Assembly (NCBI RefSeq): GCF_045105435.1
Contig: NZ_JBGCDL010000370.1
Span: 1-9,331, forward strand
Source of the DNA: Kordia sp045105435
GTDB taxonomy: Bacteria; Bacteroidota; Bacteroidia; Flavobacteriales; Flavobacteriaceae
DNA length: 9,331 bases
Direction of reading: 5' to 3'
This document shows, in pieces, positions 1-6,367 of the stretch (position 1 is its first letter; each line of letters opens with the position of its first letter). The notes beneath the pieces are model-generated. The model did not search any database. It was given only the letters and a program-made list of their open reading frames with translations, and was not told where the DNA came from. The translations under genes and the position numbers were made by a program.

Positions 1-324
1 ATTGTTTTGCGTGTGAACAATTTTCTTTCCGTTTTTACTGAGGAATACGAGTAACACTCTCGCTTTTCCTTTGGTTAATTCGTCGTTTGAAGAATCTCTT
101 TTTTCATAAATACTGTCTTTTGTTTCCAAAACAAGCGCAACATCTTTAATATGATCGTGATTGAGATCGCCAGAAACTTCAGTTAGTATATTCCAGTCTT
201 TGTATTTTTTAATTTGAGAAAGTGTTTGTCCTTCAAAATTTGGTAAAAGGACTGTGAAACCTTGTTGTGCATAACTAAAAGAAATACTAAGTATCAACGC
301 TAATGTAAGTAGTATTTTTTTCAT
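1..324 (-). CDS. Secreted protein with a calcium-loop-like motif, N-terminal part only
   Basis: The reading frame starts at the ATG at 324-322 and stays open for 108 codons to the left edge of the window, so the C-terminus is missing. Residues 1-19 form a Sec signal peptide: MKK, a hydrophobic core, then a likely cut after SYA before QQ. The mature part contains GDLNHDHIKD around residues 52-61. Its D53, N55, D57 and D61 match the spacing of calcium-binding DxNxD loops seen in VCBS/FG-GAP and dockerin-like repeats. It is followed by a beta-strand-like VALVLE and later VLLVFLS. Bacteroidota encode many exported proteins of this kind, usually annotated as hypothetical or VCBS repeat-containing. 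I do not recognise a specific function. It is oriented like the DUF3037 and kinase genes to its right, but a repeat-filled gap of 318 bases makes shared transcription unlikely. Confidence 0.8.
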   Translation of the reverse strand, partial: MKKILLTLALILSISFSYAQQGFTVLLPNFEGQTLSQIKKYKDWNILTEVSGDLNHDHIKDVALVLETKDSIYEKRDSSNDELTKGKARVLLVFLSKNGKKIVHTQNN

Positions 325-494
325 GGTAAATGGTTTAGTGTAATTTTTTATTACGACTAAATTAACCAACCATACACTTTAGACTTGTAGTAAAATAGTA
401 TTCGTTTGGTTTATGGAAGTAACTGTTGAATATGAACTAGCATTTGTATAGAAGACCTATGTAAATTATAAAGTTTAGGTTAGAGTTTCATAGT

Positions 495-539
495 ACTTCT
501 CGATACAATTTTTTTTTAAAAAAATTACTCGAAGTGACA
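495..539 (+). repeat. Hairpin repeat of the CTCGA...GTGACA type, AT-rich loop
   Basis: ACTTC at 495-499 pairs with GAAGT at 531-535. Inside lies a second perfect A/T stem of 9 bp (507-515 with 518-526, loop TT). The right end reads CTCGAAGTGACA (528-539). This recurs in inverted orientation with one change at 614-625 (TGTCACATCGAG). The element therefore looks like one copy of a dispersed intergenic repeat family, its partner being the element at 614-639. From memory, similar TCGA-containing repeats are common between genes in Flavobacteriaceae. A role in ending transcription of the DUF3037 and kinase genes is possible but not shown. Confidence 0.6.
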
Positions 540-564
540 TTTTTGAACTCGATAATGTATAGTT

Positions 565-611
565 TCTAACAATCTAACAATCTAACAATCTAACAATCTA
601 ACAATCTAACA
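565..611. repeat. Tandem octamer array, TCTAACAA x 5 plus a partial copy
   Basis: Five perfect head-to-tail copies of TCTAACAA run from 565 to 604, followed by TCTAACA at 605-611. On the minus strand the unit reads TTGTTAGA. The period is exactly 8 with no interruptions, so copy number could change by strand slippage. The array lies outside any coding frame, between the two hairpin repeats and just downstream of the DUF3037 stop codon on the minus strand. Confidence 0.95.
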
Positions 612-613
612 TC

Positions 614-639
614 TGTCACATCGAGCGCAGTCGAGATGC
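614..639 (-). repeat. Hairpin repeat of the CTCGA...GTGACA type, short loop
   Basis: Read on the minus strand, this element has GCATC (639-635) pairing with GATGT (622-618), one pair being G-U. It encloses TCGACTGCGCTC and ends in GTGACA. It follows the same plan as the element at 495-539 in the opposite direction. The T-A pair inside CTTC/GAAG of that copy is A-T in CATC/GATG of this one, so the stem is preserved. It ends three bases before the DUF3037 stop codon, a position that fits a 3'-end or terminator-like role for the minus-strand pair. Confidence 0.6.
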
Positions 640-642
640 AAC

Positions 643-1026
643 CTACAAAACACAGGTTTCAAAAATAGCATCCAATTCTCGTTGCGGATTATCAGTCAAA
701 CCAGCATGCGTAGGTGAACAAAGAATCATGGTACTTTTGGAAGCCGCCAACCAACGAAAACGATCAGAACGTTCAAAAGTTCCTATTTTTCCACCATGTG
801 GCGCACCTTTGCAGATATTTTCCCAAGCATGGAGATATGCATTTAATTCATCGCGAGTAATTTCGCATGAAAATGCAGCCAGTTTTTTAGCGTCTACATG
901 ATATTTTAGCGCTAAAAACTTCTTCCGTTTCGAGAATACAATTACGCCAATATTGAAAAATTCTTCACGTTCTACTTTAGGCATGAATCGTATGATGGCA
1001 TATTCAAATGTGACTTTACCTTGCAT
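643..1026 (-). CDS. DUF3037 family protein
   Basis: This 127-residue protein has the hallmark N-terminus of the DUF3037 family: an aromatic-rich FEYAIIRFMP strand followed by EREEFFNIGVIVF at about residues 19-31. The NIGV core is the most conserved part of the family as I recall it. There is no signal peptide or membrane segment, so it should be cytoplasmic. The biochemical function of the family is unknown to me. Its ATG (1026-1024) overlaps the last 11 bases of the upstream HipA-like kinase gene, which points to translational coupling and a joint function. DUF3037 genes are often found beside HipA_2 kinases in other bacteria, from memory. The length is close to what I expect for a complete family member, and the family call is more secure than any role. 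Confidence 0.85.
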   Translation of the reverse strand: MQGKVTFEYAIIRFMPKVEREEFFNIGVIVFSKRKKFLALKYHVDAKKLAAFSCEITRDELNAYLHAWENICKGAPHGGKIGTFERSDRFRWLAASKSTMILCSPTHAGLTDNPQRELDAIFETCVL

Positions 1027-1795
1027 TTTCCGCTTCTTTTACGAGTGAATCAATCATGGTTAATTTCGCGTTTACATACTGAATATACGCATTTCGCATG
1101 TCGTCAGGAGACAAATCGTCTGCTTCGTGTTGCAACCAATCTTCTGGAATGGTATTGATAATTTCTGTGATTTTATCTTCAGTAATTAGTGTTTTAAATT
1201 CTTGAGCAACTTCCTTGAGTTTCGTTGCTTGTGCTAGCAATACATGATCTTTTATCAATGGAAATGTACGTATGAGATGATTTTCCCAAGTTGTCCAATT
1301 GTGATGAAAGTAGAAACTCGCACCATTATCAATGACCCACAATTCGTTATTCCAATGGAGTAAGTTGGTGTTTTTCACGGTTCTGTCAATATTACTAATA
1401 ATACTGTCTAACAAAACCACTTTCGAAGCCGTGATTTCATCTACCGAAGTCACCAAAGGATCAAACGTGATGGCGCTCGATAAAAAATGCAATCCTAAAT
1501 TCAGTCCAACACTAAACTTTAACAAATCTTGAATCTCTTCATCAGGTTCCGTTTTACTGAATGAATCATCTAAATTCATAAAAACCAACTCAGGAATTTT
1601 TAATCCGATTGCACGTGCCAATTCGCCACCAATCAATTCGGAAATTAACGCTTTCTTTCCTTGTCCGGCGCCTCTAAATTTAAGTACATACAAAAAATCG
1701 TCGTCTCCTTTTACGATGGCAGGAAGCGATCCGCCTTCACGTAAAGGTTTTAGGTACTGCACCACATTTACGGTTCTAATATCGAGTGTTTTCAT
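1016..1795 (-). CDS. HipA-like protein kinase (HipA_2 family)
   Basis: This cytoplasmic kinase-fold protein is a relative of the HipA persistence kinase, of the single-domain HipA_2 type that databases sometimes mislabel as an aminotransferase. I chose the ATG at 1795, giving 259 residues, because homologues begin close to this IRTVNVVQYLKPLREGG stretch. An ATG 33 bases upstream would add MYCTTFYIFAQ, which looks non-coding. Visible motifs are PLREGGSLP (17-25) followed by the ATP-site strand YVLKFRGAGQG with K39, and the helix ELIGGELARAIGL (53-65). A HipA-like catalytic loop N135-I-D137-R-T-V-K-N142 and the metal-binding D156 in IDNGASFYF are also present. All the residues needed for kinase activity appear present. 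The substrate is unknown; classical HipA phosphorylates glutamyl-tRNA synthetase, which should not be assumed here. No HipB-like helix-turn-helix gene is adjacent; the overlapping partner is the DUF3037 gene. Confidence 0.88.
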   Translation of the reverse strand: MKTLDIRTVNVVQYLKPLREGGSLPAIVKGDDDFLYVLKFRGAGQGKKALISELIGGELARAIGLKIPELVFMNLDDSFSKTEPDEEIQDLLKFSVGLNLGLHFLSSAITFDPLVTSVDEITASKVVLLDSIISNIDRTVKNTNLLHWNNELWVIDNGASFYFHHNWTTWENHLIRTFPLIKDHVLLAQATKLKEVAQEFKTLITEDKITEIINTIPEDWLQHEADDLSPDDMRNAYIQYVNAKLTMIDSLVKEAENAR

Positions 1796-1841
1796 TTGTG
1801 CGAAGATATAGAAAGTTGTGCAGTACATAAAGCGTACTTTA

Positions 1842-1871
1842 TTGTAAGTGAAAAATAATTATTTATATTTG
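1842..1871 (+). promoter_or_regulatory. Bacteroidota-type promoter, TTG-N19-TATATTTG
   Basis: TTG at 1842-1844 is followed after 19 bases by TATATTTG at 1864-1871. This matches the flavobacterial housekeeping consensus of TTG about 19 bases before TAnnTTTG. It faces the small membrane-protein gene, and its -7 box ends only three bases before the chosen ATG at 1875. If used, the transcript would be leaderless or nearly so. The motif is short, and AT-rich DNA produces chance matches, so this remains a prediction. Confidence 0.45.
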
Positions 1872-1874
1872 ACT

Positions 1875-2147
1875 ATGTTTAAGAAAATTCTGAGCTTTTT
1901 GTTGTTAATAATTGGTGGATTTGTGGCGATTGCATTATTTATGCGCGTGCCAGAAACTATTGAGAAGTTTAAAGATACTTCTAAAATAGAAGCTGAAAAC
2001 CCTAATGCGTACCTTATTGGCATTGTAATAGCTGGAGTTATTTTATTGACAATTGCTATTGTTGCTATATATTATGGTGTTCAGATGTTTACTAGAGCTA
2101 ACAAAGAAGTTAAAAATCTTCCAAAAGAAAAAGCTGTCAAAAAATAA
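1875..2147 (+). CDS. Small membrane protein with two transmembrane helices
   Basis: This 90-residue protein has two clear hydrophobic segments, at about residues 5-23 and 46-67. A polar loop of about 22 residues separates them, and the tail is lysine-rich (KEVKNLPKEKAVKK). The positive tail and the FKK start suggest both termini lie in the cytoplasm with the short loop outside. The start is placed at the ATG at 1875 (MFKKILSF), because an in-frame ATG 27 bases upstream would only add MKNNYLYLT, which overlaps the promoter. I do not recognise a family. It is transcribed divergently from the HipA-like kinase, with 79 bases between the two start codons. It lies 127 bases before the TonB-dependent receptor gene, with no obvious terminator in between. 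Confidence 0.75.
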   Translation: MFKKILSFLLLIIGGFVAIALFMRVPETIEKFKDTSKIEAENPNAYLIGIVIAGVILLTIAIVAIYYGVQMFTRANKEVKNLPKEKAVKK

Positions 2148-2274
2148 CTTGTTTTTTCTCAACTAATTCCAATATACCAAACTCAAACATTCTACGCAAC
2201 AAATGTTAACTTTAAGAAAAGCTACGACAAAAGATAAATAATCTGATTAAATTTACGCTTTAAAAACCAAACCT

Positions 2275-4572
2275 GTGCCCATAAAATTTTCACCAAACAT
2301 TTTCCTTTTTCTATTATTTTTTAGTGTGACAGATCTTGTGATGGCTCAATATGTGGTTAAAGGAACTGTTATTGATACATCTACAAATATTGTTTTATCG
2401 AACGCAACAGTAGTAGATTTTGAAACAAAAACTGAAGTCAAAACAAATAAAAAAGGAAAATTCTCAATAGAAGTAAAGTCAGCTTTAGATGTTATGTTAG
2501 TCGTTTCTTTGAAAGGGTATCAAACTCAAACAGTAAAAACAGCTTCAGGAGAAAACATCATTATTGCTTTGTATTCAATTAGAAACCAACTCGATGAAGT
2601 CATCGTAAACGGAATTACCATTCAACAAAAGTTAAAGCAAACTACAGAATCGATTGCTATTGTAACAGAAAGTGAAATTAATAGTGAAAATACGGTACAA
2701 TTAGCGCCAATTTTAAACAGAGTGCCAGGTGTATTTATGCAAAGTGGTTCGCTCAATACAAATAGAATTACCATTAGAGGAATTGGTGCACGAAGTCCGT
2801 TTTCTACGGCAAATATTCGTGCGTATTATGCAGATATTCCGTTAACGGATGGAAATGGCGAATCTGCCATTGAAGATTTGGAATTAGCCGCGATCTCGCG
2901 AATGGAAATCCACAAAGGACCTTCTTCAAGTAGTTATGGAGTTGGTTTGGGCGGAACGATATTATTATATCCAGAATTTGCAAAATTCAACGAAACAAGC
3001 GCCGATTTGTTTACAACGGTTGGAAGTTATGGTTTGTTTAGAACGGTTGCCAAAGTCATGCACGGCGGCAAAAAAGCCAATGTAAACGTAATTTATAGCA
3101 ATACACATTCCGATGGATATCGCAATAACAATTCCTTAGACAAAGCAACGGCAACCATTACGTCAAATTGGTTGGTTGATGATAAAAACGAATTAACTTT
3201 CATAGGAAATTACACGAGTTTAAAAGCATTTATTCCAAGTTCATTGAATAGAGAAGATTATGAAAATTTGCCTAGAAACGCTGCGACTATCTGGAAAAAT
3301 GCACGCGGATTTGAAGATTTTAAGAAAACATTATTCGGAATTAATTGGAGTCATGAATTTAATGAAACCTACACACAAAAAACTAGCGTATTTACCAGTT
3401 TTAATAACAATTACGAACCGCGACCTTTCAATATATTAGAAGAAAAAGCAACGACATTTGGTCTGCGTACACGTTTACTAGCGACAAAAAACTTTGAAAA
3501 TAGTTCTCTAAAATGGTCTGTTGGTGGCGAATTGTTTTTTGATGATTATAATGCAAAACAGTTTGACAATCTGTATCAAGATTTCCCAGACGGAACAGGA
3601 AGTGTCGCAGGTGCTATTTTGTCTAATATTGATGAGAATAGAAACTATTTCAATCTCTTTGCAGAAGCGATTTACTCCCGAAAAAAACTATCGATTAGTA
3701 TAGGTTTGCACTTAAATCAGACAAAATATACGGTGCAAGATCAATTGAATGGATCAAATGAAGAAGATTTTACCTTTGATGCGATCGTTTCCCCAAAACT
3801 AGGTGTAAACTATGCCGTTTCAAGCAATTTCAATCTCTTTGGAAGCGTGGCGCATGGTTTTTCGACACCAACAACTTCTGAAACCTTATTTCCGAATGGA
3901 GCGTTTAATCCAAACATAAAACCAGAACGCGGTTGGAATTTTGAACTCGGTTCACGATTCCATACCACAAACAGAAAATTATCAGGTTCGGTTTCCATTT
4001 ATAGCATGGCTGTAAGCGATTTATTAGTCAACCGAAGAACAGCAACCGATCAAAATATTACTCTAAACGCAGGGAAAACAGCGCACAAAGGAATTGAAGC
4101 GGCATTAAGTTATGAAGTGATTCAGACTGAACGTTTCACGCTCAATTCGTATGCAAATGCAAGTATCAATGATTTCAGTTTCAAAGAATTTACGGAAACC
4201 AATGCAAACTTTTCTGGTAATGACCTCACGGGAGTTCCAAAATCTGTTGTAAATTTAGGAATTAAAATGGTAGATCGTAGCGGATTTTATGGACGATTCG
4301 ATTTTCAAGCCGTAGGAGAAATGCCTGCAAATGATGAAAACACTGTATACAGCGATGCTTTTGAATTATTGAATGGTAAAATTGGCTATTACAACAAAAT
4401 AGGAAGTCAATTTAGTTATGATATATCAATTGGCGCAAATAATATATTTGATACCGCATACACATCACAATTACAAGTAAACGCATTTGGAAACGATACA
4501 AATGCGCGCTATTTTTACCCTGGATTGCCGTTTAATATGTACGGCGGCATTCAATTAAGCTATAAATTATAA
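2275..4572 (+). CDS. TonB-dependent outer-membrane receptor, PqqU (YncD)-like
   Basis: A 765-residue outer-membrane transporter. Residues 1-24 form a signal peptide cut after VMA; 27-99 a carboxypeptidase-regulatory-like beta domain common in Bacteroidota receptors; about 106-113 a TonB-box-like LDEVIVNG; about 120-233 the plug, with RVPGVF, ITIRGIGARS and KGPSSSSYG; the rest is the barrel, ending in IQLSYKL. The start is a GTG at 2275: an in-frame stop lies at 2248, and the next ATG (2341) would remove the signal peptide. Several stretches recall the E. coli PQQ receptor YncD/PqqU from memory: the RGIGARS plug segment, NAGKT (598-602), MPANDENT (683-690) and NARYFYPGLP (743-752). A PQQ-dependent dehydrogenase follows 22 bases downstream, so PQQ uptake is the likely role. 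The TonB receptor class is certain; the ligand is inferred. The last residue is Leu rather than the usual aromatic. Confidence 0.93.
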   Translation: MPIKFSPNIFLFLLFFSVTDLVMAQYVVKGTVIDTSTNIVLSNATVVDFETKTEVKTNKKGKFSIEVKSALDVMLVVSLKGYQTQTVKTASGENIIIALYSIRNQLDEVIVNGITIQQKLKQTTESIAIVTESEINSENTVQLAPILNRVPGVFMQSGSLNTNRITIRGIGARSPFSTANIRAYYADIPLTDGNGESAIEDLELAAISRMEIHKGPSSSSYGVGLGGTILLYPEFAKFNETSADLFTTVGSYGLFRTVAKVMHGGKKANVNVIYSNTHSDGYRNNNSLDKATATITSNWLVDDKNELTFIGNYTSLKAFIPSSLNREDYENLPRNAATIWKNARGFEDFKKTLFGINWSHEFNETYTQKTSVFTSFNNNYEPRPFNILEEKATTFGLRTRLLATKNFENSSLKWSVGGELFFDDYNAKQFDNLYQDFPDGTGSVAGAILSNIDENRNYFNLFAEAIYSRKKLSISIGLHLNQTKYTVQDQLNGSNEEDFTFDAIVSPKLGVNYAVSSNFNLFGSVAHGFSTPTTSETLFPNGAFNPNIKPERGWNFELGSRFHTTNRKLSGSVSIYSMAVSDLLVNRRTATDQNITLNAGKTAHKGIEAALSYEVIQTERFTLNSYANASINDFSFKEFTETNANFSGNDLTGVPKSVVNLGIKMVDRSGFYGRFDFQAVGEMPANDENTVYSDAFELLNGKIGYYNKIGSQFSYDISIGANNIFDTAYTSQLQVNAFGNDTNARYFYPGLPFNMYGGIQLSYKL

Positions 4573-4594
4573 AAACACTATAACGATCCATACT

Positions 4595-6244
4595 ATGAAA
4601 CAATCCATCAGTTTGCTGATTTTAGTCACGTTCTTGTTTATTTCTTGTGGAAAAAAGCAAAAAGAAGTTGCCAAAGTAAAAGTACCCGAAGCAACTCCGC
4701 TGAAAGCAATAAAAACGACAGAAGAAATTACGAAAGATCAAGATGTATACAAAGCTGAATTGGTTGTGGACGGAATTGATGTTCCGTGGGGAATGACTTG
4801 GTTGCCTGATGGAAGTATGTTGGTCACAGATCGATCTGGAGAATTATATCACGTAAAAGATGGAAAAAAAACATCGATCTCAAATGTTCCAAAAGTATTT
4901 GATAGAAATCAAGGTGGTTTATTAGATGTAATGATTCACCCAAAATACAAAGAAAATGGTTGGATTTACATTACGTATTCTATTGTGGATAAAAAAGAAA
5001 AAGGAAGTCATACAGCATTAATCAGAGCAAAATTGGAAAACAATGCGCTGACTTCGATTGAAAAACTATATCAAGGAAGTCCGAATGTAAAAACGGCGCA
5101 TCATTTTGGTTCGCGAATTGCGTTTGATGCAGATGGATTTGTATATTTTACTATTGGCGATCGTGGAAAACGTGATGTAAATCCGCAAGATATTACCAAA
5201 GATGGTGGAAAAGTATATCGTTTACATGATGATGGACGTATTCCGGCAGACAATCCATTTGTAGGTCAGAAAGATGCTAAGGAAGCTATTTTCTCTTACG
5301 GACATCGAAATCCGCAAGGAATGGCGGTAAATCCGCGCACAGGACAAATTTGGGTACACGAACACGGTCCACGTGGTGGCGACGAAATAAATCCAGTTAC
5401 AAAAGCAGTGAATTACGGTTGGCCAGTGATCACATACGGAATCAACTATAGTGGAACAACCATTACAGATGAAAAAGCGCGTGACGGCATGGAACAACCT
5501 TTATACTATTGGGTTCCGTCAATTGCGCCAAGCGGAATGACATTTGTAACGAGTGATACATATCCTGAATTAAAAGGACATTTATTAGTAGGTTCTTTAA
5601 AATTTCAATATTTGGAATTGTTAACGCTTACGCGTGATGAAAAAGTAGCGAGTCGCGAAAAATTACTAGAAGGAATTGGTCGTGTACGCTCGGTTCGTCA
5701 AGGTCCAGATGGATATATTTATGTAGGAATTGATGGAGAAGGTGTATTTAAAATGGTGAAAAAATCATCTAGTTCAACTAAAACGACAACTACTACAAAT
5801 AGTAAATGGAAAGCAAGTGCAGGAAGCAAACCAGTTAGTACAGAAACTACGGAAGATACAGGAAATGAAAAATCAGCCTTTACACAAGTTGCTACTGCTG
5901 ATAAAAAGGAAGTTGAAGTAAGTTTAAAACGCGGAAAAGCAGTTTATAACAATGTGTGTGCGCAATGTCACTTACCAAGTGGAAAAGGTGTAGCAAATGC
6001 ATTTCCTCCATTGGCAGGTTCTAATTGGTTGTCGGACAAACCTGTAGAAAGCATCCGATCGATCAAATACGGATTAAAAGGCGAAATTGTTGTAAACGGT
6101 AAAAAATACAACGGTGTTATGTTGCCATTAGGATTGACAGACAAGCAAGTAGCAGATGTTATGAACTATACATCTAACTCTTGGGGAAATAAAACTGAAA
6201 ACTTTTACACAGCGAAAGAAGTGAATGCAGTAAAGAAGAAGTAG
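4595..6244 (+). CDS. PQQ-dependent aldose/sorbosone dehydrogenase fused to cytochrome c, lipoprotein
   Basis: A 549-residue exported enzyme that should oxidise aldoses with pyrroloquinoline quinone. Residues 1-17 are a lipoprotein signal and C18 (LFISC) is the lipidated cysteine. Residues 52-388 form the six-bladed propeller of the soluble glucose dehydrogenase/Asd (YliI) family. Likely cofactor and catalytic residues, by analogy with Acinetobacter glucose dehydrogenase, are Q106 (NQGGLLD), H169/H170 (AHHFGSR), R238-N239 (GHRNPQG), K336 (GSLKF) and R363/R365 (GRVRSVR). A Ser/Thr/Lys-rich linker follows (about 389-440), then a class I cytochrome c domain with haem site CAQCH (455-459) and probable axial M509 (GVMLP), ending in NYTSNSWGN. 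Stand-alone Asd enzymes have about 370 residues, so the haem domain is an added in-built electron acceptor. After C18 comes GKKQKE, which lacks the acidic surface-export signal, so it probably faces the periplasm. It forms an operon with the receptor gene upstream. Confidence 0.94.
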   Translation: MKQSISLLILVTFLFISCGKKQKEVAKVKVPEATPLKAIKTTEEITKDQDVYKAELVVDGIDVPWGMTWLPDGSMLVTDRSGELYHVKDGKKTSISNVPKVFDRNQGGLLDVMIHPKYKENGWIYITYSIVDKKEKGSHTALIRAKLENNALTSIEKLYQGSPNVKTAHHFGSRIAFDADGFVYFTIGDRGKRDVNPQDITKDGGKVYRLHDDGRIPADNPFVGQKDAKEAIFSYGHRNPQGMAVNPRTGQIWVHEHGPRGGDEINPVTKAVNYGWPVITYGINYSGTTITDEKARDGMEQPLYYWVPSIAPSGMTFVTSDTYPELKGHLLVGSLKFQYLELLTLTRDEKVASREKLLEGIGRVRSVRQGPDGYIYVGIDGEGVFKMVKKSSSSTKTTTTTNSKWKASAGSKPVSTETTEDTGNEKSAFTQVATADKKEVEVSLKRGKAVYNNVCAQCHLPSGKGVANAFPPLAGSNWLSDKPVESIRSIKYGLKGEIVVNGKKYNGVMLPLGLTDKQVADVMNYTSNSWGNKTENFYTAKEVNAVKKK

Positions 6245-6278
6245 ATTCTAAACTACTTAGTAATTTTCTATAATTTAC

Positions 6279-6311
6279 AAAAACCTCAAAATATTGATTT
6301 TGAGGTTTTTT
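6279..6311 (+). terminator. Rho-independent terminator after the dehydrogenase gene
   Basis: A perfect 14-bp stem (6279-6292 with 6297-6310) with loop ATTG is followed by a T-run that starts within the right arm (6306-6311). The core pairs CCTC with GAGG. It lies 34 bases after the dehydrogenase stop codon and closes the receptor-dehydrogenase operon. The A-run on the left arm means it could also work on the minus strand. Confidence 0.9.
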
Positions 6312-6367
6312 GTTGGCAGAAAGTTTCAGCTTTTTTACTTACTTTTAGCAGCAAAACAAACCAACAG

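Larger units (their letters stand above)
325..642. other. Intergenic region with repeats, no gene
   Basis: This gap lies upstream of the secreted-protein gene and downstream of the DUF3037 gene, both on the minus strand. I see no credible coding frame. The part nearest the secreted-protein gene (325-494) should hold that gene's promoter, but no clean TAnnTTTG box is visible on the minus strand; the closest is TATGGTTG (374-367), with one mismatch and no -33 partner. The rest (495-639) is occupied by two hairpin repeats and an octamer array, listed separately. Confidence 0.6.

Noticed and set aside
565..611. Possible CRISPR array from regularly spaced repeats
   Set aside because: The units are 8 bases, directly abutting and without spacers, and no cas gene is nearby. 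It is a simple tandem repeat.
1332..1532. Plus-strand open frame of 66 codons inside the kinase gene
   Set aside because: It is antisense to the conserved kinase core, including the catalytic loop, and shows no independent coding evidence.
1796..1828. Longer kinase N-terminus starting at the ATG at 1828
   Set aside because: The extra residues MYCTTFYIFAQ do not resemble family N-termini, and family similarity begins right after the ATG at 1795.
1848..1874. Earlier start for the small membrane protein
   Set aside because: The added MKNNYLYLT overlaps the best promoter match, and the protein has a natural start at MFKKILSF.
2207..2255. Promoter boxes TAACTTTA (2207-2214) and TAAATTTA (2248-2255) before the receptor gene
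   Set aside because: Both lack the final G of TAnnTTTG and have no TTG at the right distance. A promoter probably exists here, but these matches do not identify it.
6313..6347. Promoter for the PNGase F gene (TTG at 6313-6315, TACTTTTA at 6340-6347)
   Set aside because: The -7 box has one mismatch and the spacing of 24 bases is longer than usual. The position is plausible, but the match is too weak to annotate.
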